From positions 50,915 through 114,914 of the forward strand of contig JAFUIS010000013.1 of NCBI GenBank assembly GCA_017468365.1: 64,000 nt of DNA. The letters run 5' to 3'. Position numbers and translations under genes: made by a program. Origin of the DNA: Oscillospiraceae bacterium (GTDB lineage Bacteria > Bacillota > Clostridia > Oscillospirales > Ruminococcaceae). The notes under the pieces were generated by a model. It saw only the letters and a list, made by a program, of their open reading frames with translations, was not told the DNA's origin and ran no database searches. Below are positions 53,024 to 60,594 of the stretch, one piece after another (within the stretch, counting starts at the first letter, position 1; every line of letters begins with the position of its first letter).

Positions 53024-53706
53024 TATTTAGTTTCCTCCTTTACCTCAGTTTCGCAGGTTGCTTTGTTGCAAGCTGCAGCGTTGGGGCAGCCTTCGCAGGA
53101 AAACTCGGTCTTCTTGGATTTTCCGGAGAAGAGTTTGTTAACAAGTGCGATAAGGCAGCCGAATACGAGGAAGCCGCCGGGAGCTGCGGTTACGATGGAA
53201 ATTGCATAAGGTTTAAGAGCGGTAAGCTCAATGCCTGCCCAGGTGCCTGCGCCGATGATTTCACGAATGGAGCCCATTACGACGAGAGCAAGGGTAAAGC
53301 CGATGCCCATTCCGATACCGTCAAGAGCGGAATCGATGATGCCGTTTTTGCGTGCAAACATCTCAGCGCGGCCAAGGATGATGCAGTTAACAACGATAAG
53401 TGCAAGGTAAACGCCGAGCATATCGTAAAGATCCGGGAAGTAAGCCTGCATAAGCATCTGTACTACGGAAACAAAACCTGCAATAACAACGATGTAGCAG
53501 GGAATGCGAACTTTGTCCGGGATAGCTTTGCGAAGTGCGGAGATTACGATGTTGGAGCAGATAAGAACTGCGGTTGCGGCAATGCCCATTGCAAGTGCGG
53601 AGACAACTCCGGTGGTGGTTGCAAGAGTGGGGCAGGTGCCGAGAAGAAGTACGAGAACGGGGTTCTCTTTAATGATGCCTTTAAGAAGAATTCCTAATTT
53701 TTTCAT
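53023..53706 (-). CDS. rnfE: Rnf complex subunit RnfE with a cysteine-rich tail
   Basis: A 227-residue, six-helix membrane subunit with NPVLVLLLGTCPTLATTT, the partner Cys motif to RnfA. After the last helix it has a tail, SCEGCPNAAACNKATC, with four cysteines that is not part of the core family. The tail may bind a metal or cluster on the cytoplasmic side. It starts on the rnfG stop. Confidence 0.96.
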   Translation of the reverse strand: MKKLGILLKGIIKENPVLVLLLGTCPTLATTTGVVSALAMGIAATAVLICSNIVISALRKAIPDKVRIPCYIVVIAGFVSVVQMLMQAYFPDLYDMLGVYLALIVVNCIILGRAEMFARKNGIIDSALDGIGMGIGFTLALVVMGSIREIIGAGTWAGIELTALKPYAISIVTAAPGGFLVFGCLIALVNKLFSGKSKKTEFSCEGCPNAAACNKATCETEVKEETK

Positions 53707-54971
53707 TATGCAACAACCTCCTTAATGAGATTGAAAGCTTCGAATGCGCTGTGGAAGGAGCTGTTGACAGCATTTGCGGTCATGGTAGCGCCTGCAACAA
53801 GAGTCATGTCGTCGGAATAAGTTCCTTCGGTAAGACCTACAAACTGAGCTTTGTATGCGCTTTCGTCGGTGAGCTGATGATCAGCATAATATTCGCCGTG
53901 GATGATCATTTCGGAGAGAGTCTTGTAAGCAAGAACTTCGCCGTTTGCATTGAATACGGTGAGCATCTTCATTGCTTCGTCGCCATAGCCAAGAGGCATG
54001 GTGATTACAGCATACTGGGTCTCTTCGCCTGCGGTTGCGGAGAATGCTGCAACAACGTCGGTGAAGGTTCCAAGTCCTTCGATTGCAACGATCTCAGCGC
54101 CTTCAGGGAAGGAGTTGGTAACGGTTGCAAGGTTTGCTTCAAGGTTTTCGGTTGCAATTGCAGGAGCAGCAGCAACTGCAGCAGCAACAGCGTCGGTTGC
54201 GGTTGCGGTAACGTCGTTGCCTTCAAGGTCAAATGCCTGTGCAACGCCGAATGCGTTCACGCCGACAACAACGGAACCTGCGTCAGTGGATACAACGTAG
54301 ATGTAACCGCAGTTGTTCTTTGCTTTGAATGCCTGGGTGATAGGAGCAGCAACGCCTTCAACAGGAACGGTAACAGGGTTGCCAAGGCTGTTGACACAAC
54401 CGGGAAGTGCAAGAGGCATGGTCTCTGCGATGAGCTGTTCTTCGCTCTTCTGGCCTGCTGCAACAAGGTTGTTCTCGATAAGAACATTGAATGCATCGGT
54501 GATAGCGTCTTTGAATGCGGTGGAAGAGAAGGTGGTTCCTGCAACGGTATCAACGCCGCCGAGAGCAGAGTCCTGACCGATATAGGTTGCGGGATAATCC
54601 GCACCGAAGTCTTTGGATTCATAGTAACCGGTAAGAAGAACGTTGGAAATTTTGCCGTCAGCGCCGATAGCAACGGTGATGCCCATTTCATCGGAAGAGA
54701 ACTGGGTGGTGGTGCCGAGGATCATAACGTGGCCAAGACCGGAAGTTTCAGCATGAACTTCTTTAACGGTTGCGGGAAGGTTTGCAAGAGTTTCGGTAAT
54801 GTTTTCAAAGCCTGCTGCTTCGGGCATTACTTCAAGAAGGGAACCGCTTGCTTTTGCAGCTTTGTTAGCTTCAATGATAGGAGCGGTAATGGAGTTGGTG
54901 TATGCAAGAAGAACTGCAACAACAAGGCAGATGGCAGTCAGAACGACTACGCTTTTAATGTTTTCTTTCAT
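53706..54971 (-). CDS. rnfG: Rnf complex subunit RnfG with two FMN-binding domains
   Basis: RnfG carries covalent FMN on the outer face of the membrane. The family is normally about 200 residues; this one is 421. It has an N-terminal helix (about 8-25), a first FMN-binding domain with AGTTFSS (144-150), a long Ala/Thr/Val-rich middle, and a second domain with AGATMTA (about 393-399). Each SGAT-like site could take FMN from ApbE. The first site is less canonical (GTT). It overlaps rnfD by four bases. Confidence 0.93.
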   Translation of the reverse strand: MKENIKSVVVLTAICLVVAVLLAYTNSITAPIIEANKAAKASGSLLEVMPEAAGFENITETLANLPATVKEVHAETSGLGHVMILGTTTQFSSDEMGITVAIGADGKISNVLLTGYYESKDFGADYPATYIGQDSALGGVDTVAGTTFSSTAFKDAITDAFNVLIENNLVAAGQKSEEQLIAETMPLALPGCVNSLGNPVTVPVEGVAAPITQAFKAKNNCGYIYVVSTDAGSVVVGVNAFGVAQAFDLEGNDVTATATDAVAAAVAAAPAIATENLEANLATVTNSFPEGAEIVAIEGLGTFTDVVAAFSATAGEETQYAVITMPLGYGDEAMKMLTVFNANGEVLAYKTLSEMIIHGEYYADHQLTDESAYKAQFVGLTEGTYSDDMTLVAGATMTANAVNSSFHSAFEAFNLIKEVVA

Positions 54972-55915
54972 GCTTTAACACCTCCAAACGGTTTTTTCAT
55001 GGTCCATTTGTCAATGTAAGGATTGAGAACGTTCATGAAGAGGATAGAGAAGGATACGCCTTCCGGATAGCTTCCGTAGAAACGGATAAGGGTGGTGATA
55101 ACTGCGCATCCGAGAGCAAAGATGATTTTGCCTTTTGCAGTGGAAGGAGAAGTTACATAGTCGGTTGCCATGAAGATAGCGCCGATGAAAGTACCACCGG
55201 AAAGGGTGTAGTAAAGAGCGGTAGTTACGTCACCGGTAATTGCGAATGCAAGAGCAAAAACAGCGCCGATGAAAACTACGGGAGTATGCCAGGTGATGAC
55301 CTTGCGAACGAGAAGGTAAACAAAGCCCACAAGAAGTGCAGCTGCGGAAGTTTCGCCAAGTGCACCGCCGCGTACGCCAAGGAACATATCCATAAGGGTT
55401 GCCTCAGGAAGAACGCCGTTCGGAAGTACGGAAAGGGGAGTTGCGTATGTAGCAAGATCAACAGTTTCAGCAATAGCCTGGGGCGGAACAGCAGCTGCCA
55501 TGGTGCCGGTGAATGCGATGAGCATTACAACACGGGCGGTGATAGCAGGGTTTGCAAAGTTGCAGCCAAGGCCGCCGAAAAGGCATTTAACAATAACGAT
55601 TGCGATGAAGGAACCTACAACTGCCTGCCAGATGGGAAGAGTTGCGGGAACGTTCATTGCAAGAAGAAGACCGGTAACTACTGCGGAAAAGTCGCCGACG
55701 GTGGTGGGACGTTTGCAGAGTTTGGTGAAAAGGAACTCGAAAACCACGCAGGAAGCAACGCATACTGCACAGAGAACTGCGGCTCTCATGCCGAAGATAA
55801 CGGTGCCTGCAATAGCTGCGGGAAGAAGAGCGATGACAACGTCAAGCATGACGTTGGAGGTGGTTCTTTTTCCGTGAACGTGAGGAGATACGGAAACAAT
55901 AAGATTATTATCCAT
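54968..55915 (-). CDS. rnfD: Rnf complex subunit RnfD
   Basis: A 315-residue, polytopic subunit related to NqrB that carries covalent FMN on a threonine. The YATPLSVLPNG stretch is in the place of the family's FMN-attachment motif (SGATPL). Other family marks are SPHVHGKRTT near the start and GGTFIGAIFMATDYVTSPST near the end. It starts on the rnfC stop. Confidence 0.95.
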   Translation of the reverse strand: MDNNLIVSVSPHVHGKRTTSNVMLDVVIALLPAAIAGTVIFGMRAAVLCAVCVASCVVFEFLFTKLCKRPTTVGDFSAVVTGLLLAMNVPATLPIWQAVVGSFIAIVIVKCLFGGLGCNFANPAITARVVMLIAFTGTMAAAVPPQAIAETVDLATYATPLSVLPNGVLPEATLMDMFLGVRGGALGETSAAALLVGFVYLLVRKVITWHTPVVFIGAVFALAFAITGDVTTALYYTLSGGTFIGAIFMATDYVTSPSTAKGKIIFALGCAVITTLIRFYGSYPEGVSFSILFMNVLNPYIDKWTMKKPFGGVKA

Positions 55916-57255
55916 TATTTATTTTCCTCCTCTTTCTTTTTCTGTTCAGCAAGCTTGGTCTGGTAAGCGCGAAGCTCTGCCTTTGCAAGTTTGTTTCTGT
56001 GAACGATCATGCGGTGTGCGGGGCAAACGAAAACGCAGGCGCCGCATTCCATGCAGATGTTAACTTTGGTTTTTGCAATCTCAGCGCCGTCGCCGGAATT
56101 AAGAGCTTTTGCGATTGCGGGCGGGTTGAGGTTGAGCGGGCAGTGGTTGATGCAGTTGCCGCAGTGGATGCAGGGGGTCTCATCGGGAAGAGTTGCGTCT
56201 TTGTCGTTGAAAGCAAGGATCGCGTTGGTGTTCTTGAGGATGGGCTGGTCAAGATCCGGAACAGCAATACCCATCATGGGGCCGCCGTACATAACTTTTC
56301 TGGGTTCTTCCTTAAAGCCGCCGCAGAAATCGAATACATCCTTCATGGAAGCACCGATAGGAGCGATGACGTTTTTGGGGGTTGCAACTGCGGAACCGTC
56401 AACGGTAAGGCATTTCTCTACAAGAGGCATACCGGTTCTTACGTATTCTGCGATGCATGCAAGGGTGGTTACGTTCATAACAATGCAGCCGACGTCAAGG
56501 GGAAGCTTGCCTTCCGGAACGGTTTTGCCGGTGGTGTTATAAATAAGAACTTTTTCACCGCCCTGGGGGTATGCGGCAGGCATGGGTTTAACAACGATGG
56601 CGCTGTCCTTTTTGGAAAGCTCCTGCATTGCTTTGATTGCCTGGGGTTTGTTATCTTCAATACCGATGATAACTTTTTTTACGCCGAGATATTTTTCGAG
56701 AAGCTGAATGCCTTCAAAGATATCGTCAGCTCTGTCGGTCATAGTAAGGGTGTCGGCAGTGATGTAAGGTTCGCATTCTGCACCGTTGAGAACAACTTCC
56801 TGAACCTGAGAAAGGTCTTTAACGGAAAGTTTTACAAAGGTGGGGAAGCCTGCGCCGCCGAGACCGACGATGCCGCTTGCGCGAACAGCTGCTACGAACT
56901 CCTCATAGCTTGTGACCGTGGGGGGAACAACGCTTTCGTGGGGACGCATTTCACCGTCAGATTCGATGGTGATGGCAGTCATGGTGCCGCCGTTGCTGTT
57001 GGCCATGGTGTCGATTTTTTTGACAGTACCGGAAACAGAAGCATGAACAGGAGCGGAAATGAATCCTGCTGCTTCGCCGATGATCTGACCTACGCCAACA
57101 GTATCCCCAACGTTTACAACGGGCTTAGCGGGAGCGCCGATGTGCTGTGCCATGGGGATAACTACAGTTTTCGGGATGGGCATGCGTTCCGGATGGCAGT
57201 CAGCGGTGTGCTTTCTGTGCGGAACGTGAACGCCTTTAATGCCGAAAAAAGACAT
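55915..57255 (-). CDS. rnfC: Rnf complex subunit RnfC
   Basis: RnfC is the peripheral subunit with NAD- and FMN-binding sites and two [4Fe-4S] clusters. The 446-residue protein begins MSFFGIKGVHVPHRKHTADC and has GGAGFPTFVKL (nucleotide binding), NGAECEPYITAD, CIHCGNCINHCPLNL and CMECGACVFVCP. I chose ATG 57255 with AGAGG 9 bases upstream; a TTG two codons earlier is also open. It is the first gene of the operon, with a promoter about 100 bases away. Confidence 0.97.
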   Translation of the reverse strand: MSFFGIKGVHVPHRKHTADCHPERMPIPKTVVIPMAQHIGAPAKPVVNVGDTVGVGQIIGEAAGFISAPVHASVSGTVKKIDTMANSNGGTMTAITIESDGEMRPHESVVPPTVTSYEEFVAAVRASGIVGLGGAGFPTFVKLSVKDLSQVQEVVLNGAECEPYITADTLTMTDRADDIFEGIQLLEKYLGVKKVIIGIEDNKPQAIKAMQELSKKDSAIVVKPMPAAYPQGGEKVLIYNTTGKTVPEGKLPLDVGCIVMNVTTLACIAEYVRTGMPLVEKCLTVDGSAVATPKNVIAPIGASMKDVFDFCGGFKEEPRKVMYGGPMMGIAVPDLDQPILKNTNAILAFNDKDATLPDETPCIHCGNCINHCPLNLNPPAIAKALNSGDGAEIAKTKVNICMECGACVFVCPAHRMIVHRNKLAKAELRAYQTKLAEQKKKEEENK

Positions 57256-57303
57256 GGACAAAAACCTCTTTTCTATTTATGCGTTCTTTGGTTTGTTTAT
57301 TTT

Positions 57304-57321
57304 TTGACATAATATAGTCAA
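57304..57321. promoter_or_regulatory. Palindrome behind the rnf promoter
   Basis: Perfect TTGAC-ATAATATA-GTCAA, about 10-25 bases downstream of the predicted rnf transcript start. This is a fitting place for a repressor. It does not match the Rex consensus closely. Confidence 0.5.
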
Positions 57322-57335
57322 TCTAAACCGAGTAT

Positions 57336-57365
57336 ATTATATTACAAGATATAAATAAAAGTCAA
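57336..57365 (-). promoter_or_regulatory. Promoter of the rnf operon
   Basis: TTGACT (57360-57365) and TATAAT (57336-57341) with an 18-base spacer on the minus strand. Confidence 0.75.
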
Positions 57366-57545
57366 TTAGTAAATATAACCTATTACAACATTTTAAATCA
57401 AATTTTTTAGGAATTTCGACAAAGACCGATTTTTGTTTTTGTCGAAAAAGTCAACAGCTTTTCGATTTGTAATGCAAAATGAAAAATAAAATCGCAAAAA
57501 GGGACAAATTTTCTGTAATTTTATGATAATTCGTTAACGTTATAC

Positions 57546-57574
57546 TTGACAAACCGGTTTTTGATGACTATAAT
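57546..57574 (+). promoter_or_regulatory. Promoter of the tandem lipoprotein gene
   Basis: Perfect TTGACA (57546-57551) and TATAAT (57569-57574) with a 17-base spacer. Confidence 0.93.
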
Positions 57575-57641
57575 ATATGCTGAATTACGGCGTAAAGCTG
57601 TAATAAAAAAAGAAAAAAATTGAAAGTTGGGAGTATTTATT

Positions 57642-58709
57642 ATGAAAAAACTTCTCGCAATGCTTCTCGCACTCGTAATGGTTCTCTCCTTCGCAGCTTG
57701 CGGCACCACCGAAGAGCCCGTTGAAGAACCCACCGACGAACCCGTAGAAGAACCTACTGATGAACCCGTAGAAGAACCCGCTGCAGCAACTTACACCCTC
57801 GGTATGGGCGTAAACGCTTCCACCGGTTCCACCACCGACGGCAAAGCTCAGGCTGACGTTACCGTAGCTGTTGTTGTTCTCGACGCAGAAGGCAAAATCG
57901 TTTCCGCTCAGATCGACTGCGCACAGACCAAAGTAAACTTCCCTGAAGGCGCTCTTGAAGACCTCACCGCTGTTGACACCCGTTCCAAATACACCAAAAA
58001 AGAAGATTACGGCATGCTCGTAGCTTCCCCCATCGGTGCAGAATGGTACACCCAGGTTGACGCTCTTGAAGAAGCTGTTGTTGGCATGACTGCTGCTGAT
58101 CTCGAAGCTCTCGAGCTCGTAGAATCCAACGGCCACATGATCACCACCAACGAAACCATCTATGCTGGCTGCACCATGGACATGACTGGCTTCAAAGCTG
58201 CTCTTGTTAAAGCTTGCAACGATGAATATGCAAAAGAGTTCTCTGCAGATTCCTTCACCCTCGGCCTTGGCGTAGAAACTTCCGTTTCTTCCTCCAAAGC
58301 TGCAACTGCTGACGCTGCTGGTCTTGCTGCTCTCTACACCAACTTCACCGGTGTTGCATACGACGCAGACGGCAAAGTTCTTGCTTGCCTCCTCGACGTT
58401 ATCCAGGTTAAAGTTGCATTCGACGCTGCTGGCGTAGCAACTCAGCCCGAAGACCTCAGAACCAAAAAAGAACTCAAAGGCGATTACGGCATGCTTCCTG
58501 CATCTGCAATCGGTGTTGAATGGATGGATCAGGCAACCGCATTCGAAGCAGCTGTTGTTGGCATGACTGCTGAAGAAGTTGTTGCAATCGAAACCGTTGA
58601 ATCCAACGGCCATCAGGTTCCTGCAGACGAAACCCTCCATGCAGCTTGCTCCATGGATATCACTGGCTTCCAGTCCGGTTTCACTGCATCCCTTACCAAC
58701 GTTAAATAA
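57642..58709 (+). CDS. Abundant lipoprotein with two tandem repeats
   Basis: A 355-residue lipoprotein with the signal MKKLLAMLLALVMVLSFAAC, an acidic Pro/Glu-rich linker (EEPVEEPTDEP repeated), then two copies of a roughly 145-residue domain. Shared marks are DYGML, AS.IG.EW, AVVGMTA, VESNGH and MD.TGF. The promoter is consensus, and codon use favours GCT, GTT and GAA throughout, so it is likely very abundant. apbE follows and Rnf is divergent, which suggests a surface redox role. A TGSTT near the first repeat is the only ApbE-like motif, and it is in an unusual place. Confidence 0.85.
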   Translation: MKKLLAMLLALVMVLSFAACGTTEEPVEEPTDEPVEEPTDEPVEEPAAATYTLGMGVNASTGSTTDGKAQADVTVAVVVLDAEGKIVSAQIDCAQTKVNFPEGALEDLTAVDTRSKYTKKEDYGMLVASPIGAEWYTQVDALEEAVVGMTAADLEALELVESNGHMITTNETIYAGCTMDMTGFKAALVKACNDEYAKEFSADSFTLGLGVETSVSSSKAATADAAGLAALYTNFTGVAYDADGKVLACLLDVIQVKVAFDAAGVATQPEDLRTKKELKGDYGMLPASAIGVEWMDQATAFEAAVVGMTAEEVVAIETVESNGHQVPADETLHAACSMDITGFQSGFTASLTNVK

Positions 58710-58732
58710 TTTTAACTAAGTAGGAAATAATA

Positions 58733-58765
58733 GAAGGGGGATTTTAATCCCCCTTTTATTTTTTA
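58733..58765 (+). terminator. Terminator of the tandem lipoprotein gene
   Basis: AAGGGGGAT/ATCCCCCTT stem with TTTA loop and a long T-rich tail. Confidence 0.9.
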
Positions 58766-58893
58766 TTAATTCCCGCAAATCTTTCTTTGCCCAAAACCAC
58801 ATATTTTCAAAATTTTAATAAGAACGTTTTAAATTCTAAAACGCTGTTATCAAAATTTTGAAAAAACCTGCCCCGTTATCAAAGGAGGAAAAC

Positions 58894-59946
58894 ATGAAAA
58901 AAGTAATCGCTCTTTTGCTTTCCGTGCTCATGCTTATTAGCTTTTCCGCCTGCGCAGAGCCGGCTCCGGAAAAAACAAGATTTACCAAAACGTATATGGA
59001 TTATTTCGATACCGCTTCCACGATCGTCGGCTATGAAGAGACCCAGGAAGCCTTTGATGAAAAATGTGCCTTCATCGAAAAAGAGCTCAAACGCTACCAT
59101 GAACTTTACGATATCTACCATTGGTATGACGGCGTGACCAATATCTATAACGTCAACAAAGAGGCGGGCACCGCACCCGTAAAAGTAGATGAGGATATCA
59201 TCGCCCTTATTGAATTCAGCCGTGAAATGTATGATCTCACCGGCGGAAAAACCAATATCGCCATGGGCACCGTCCTTTCCATCTGGCATACCTATCGCGA
59301 AAACGGAAACTACGACTATTTCAGTGCAGAAGTTCCGCCCATGGAAATGCTTGAAAAAGCCGCAACGCACTGCGATATCAACGATATCATCGTCGACAAA
59401 GAAAACGGCACCCTTTTCTTCGCCGACCCCGATCTTAAAATCGACGTTGGTGCAATAGGCAAAGGCTATGCAACCGAGCGCATCGCACAGGATCTTGAAG
59501 CCATGGGCGTTGATAATTACACTCTCAACATCGGCGGAAACATCCGCACTATTGGTACCAAAGCCGACGGAAACGGTTGGGTAGCCGGAATTCAGAACCC
59601 GGACCTCACCTCTGAACAGACCTATATCCTCAAAGTTGCCTTCGGCGACCTTGCTCTCGTAACCAGTGGCTCTTACCAGCGTTACTATTACGTCGGCGAA
59701 ACCAAATACCACCATATTATCGACCCCGAAACCCTTTTCCCAAAGGATACCTTCGCCGCTGTCTCTATTCTCACCCCCAACTCGGGAGTCGCCGATGCGG
59801 TCTCCACCGCCTGCTTTAATCTTCCTTTGGAAGAAGGCATGGCACTTATAGAATCCATTGAAAACACCGAAGCCATGTGGGTGGAACCGGACGGTACCAT
59901 TCATTATTCCTCCGGTTTTGAAAACTTTATCCATACCGAAGAATAA
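58894..59946 (+). CDS. apbE: FAD:protein FMN transferase
   Basis: ApbE uses FAD to attach FMN to threonine in SGAT-type motifs of outer-face proteins such as RnfG, RnfD and NqrC. The 350-residue protein is a lipoprotein (lipobox FSAC, Cys about 19). It has FDTASTIVGY, KIDVGAIGKGYATERIA, LNIGGNIRTIG, LVTSGSYQRYY, HHIIDPETLFP and SVLTPNSGVADAVSTACF-like motifs (here AVSILTPNSGVADAVST). AAAGGAGG supports ATG 58894. Its likely targets, RnfG and RnfD, are encoded on the other strand next door. Confidence 0.96.
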   Translation: MKKVIALLLSVLMLISFSACAEPAPEKTRFTKTYMDYFDTASTIVGYEETQEAFDEKCAFIEKELKRYHELYDIYHWYDGVTNIYNVNKEAGTAPVKVDEDIIALIEFSREMYDLTGGKTNIAMGTVLSIWHTYRENGNYDYFSAEVPPMEMLEKAATHCDINDIIVDKENGTLFFADPDLKIDVGAIGKGYATERIAQDLEAMGVDNYTLNIGGNIRTIGTKADGNGWVAGIQNPDLTSEQTYILKVAFGDLALVTSGSYQRYYYVGETKYHHIIDPETLFPKDTFAAVSILTPNSGVADAVSTACFNLPLEEGMALIESIENTEAMWVEPDGTIHYSSGFENFIHTEE

Positions 59947-59962
59947 TTTTTACAGCAACATA

Positions 59963-59998
59963 AAAACCCCGTGCTCAAATTTTGAGCACGGGGTTTGT
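59963..59998. terminator. Terminator of apbE
   Basis: AAACCCCGTGCTCAAA pairs with TTTGAGCACGGGGTTT, then TGTTTTTG. It may also serve the leftward regulator gene. Confidence 0.88.
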
Positions 59999-60015
59999 TT
60001 TTGCCGAAAAACGCT

Positions 60016-60405
60016 TTATTTATCACGAAAAGCCTTTATGGCAAGAGCAAGAACACCTACTCCCAAAAGACCGGCAGCGTCCTCCCAGTAAAGCTGATCG
60101 ATAAGAGTGAGCACGATTACCGCTACGCTCATAGCAAGAGGAATTGCTTTGAGCACAAGCCCAAGAATATCCTCGTTTTTCGTCTCTTCTTTTGAAACCG
60201 CACTGGACTGCAAAAGCTCGTCCACAGAAACTTCAAGTATCTCCGCAAGTTTCGGAAAGGTGTTTATGTCCGGGCAGGAAATATCCCGTTCCCATTTTGA
60301 AACCGCCTTGTCCGTAATGTTGAGTTTGGTTGCAAGCTCCAGCTGAGTCATGTTTTTCGCTTTTCTAAGTTCTGCGATTTTTTGTCCAAGTGTCTGTTTT
60401 TCCAT
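60016..60405 (-). CDS. XRE-family regulator with a membrane tail
   Basis: A 129-residue protein with an N-terminal XRE-type helix-turn-helix (LGQKIAELRKAKNMTQLELA, then ITDKAVSKWERDISCPDI) and a C-terminal part with two hydrophobic helices (LVLKAIPLAMSVAVIVLTLI and LLGVGVLALAIKAF). Membrane-tethered XRE regulators of this build are common in Firmicutes. A pair of opposed half-sites (AAACTAA and TTAGTTT) over its own promoter suggests autoregulation. ATG 60405 fits the AAAGGAG site. Confidence 0.88.
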   Translation of the reverse strand: MEKQTLGQKIAELRKAKNMTQLELATKLNITDKAVSKWERDISCPDINTFPKLAEILEVSVDELLQSSAVSKEETKNEDILGLVLKAIPLAMSVAVIVLTLIDQLYWEDAAGLLGVGVLALAIKAFRDK

Positions 60406-60431
60406 AAAAAACATCTCCTTTCGATGATTAA

Positions 60432-60460
60432 ATTATACCATTTTCGAAAAACTAACTCAA
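60432..60460 (-). promoter_or_regulatory. Promoter of the XRE gene, overlapped by an inverted repeat
   Basis: TTGAGT (60455-60460) and TATAAT (60432-60437) with a 17-base spacer on the minus strand. AAACTAA (60449-60455) and TTAGTTT (60473-60479) form a split palindrome across the -35. Confidence 0.7.
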
Positions 60461-60594
60461 CCGAAGAAAGGTTTAGTTTAGGAAACCGAAAGTTTACCCC
60501 GGGTTTACCGCAATAATAATCCTTTTGATTCTTGCTTTTATCCTTCCGCCGTGTTAACATAACAGTATAAAAGCGCTTTAAAGGAGAAGATAAA

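Larger units (their letters stand above)
57256..57641. other. Divergent control region between rnfC and the tandem lipoprotein
   Basis: 386 A/T-rich bases hold the leftward rnf promoter, a TTGAC-N8-GTCAA palindrome behind it, and the rightward promoter of the lipoprotein gene. Between 57370 and 57540 I see no reading frame or RNA that I can support. A TTCGTTAACG palindrome at about 57529-57538 lies just upstream of the right promoter. Confidence 0.7.

Noticed and set aside
57304-57321. Rex-binding site
   Set aside because: The palindrome TTGAC-N8-GTCAA lacks the TTGTTAA-type half-sites of the Rex consensus, so I list only an unnamed operator.
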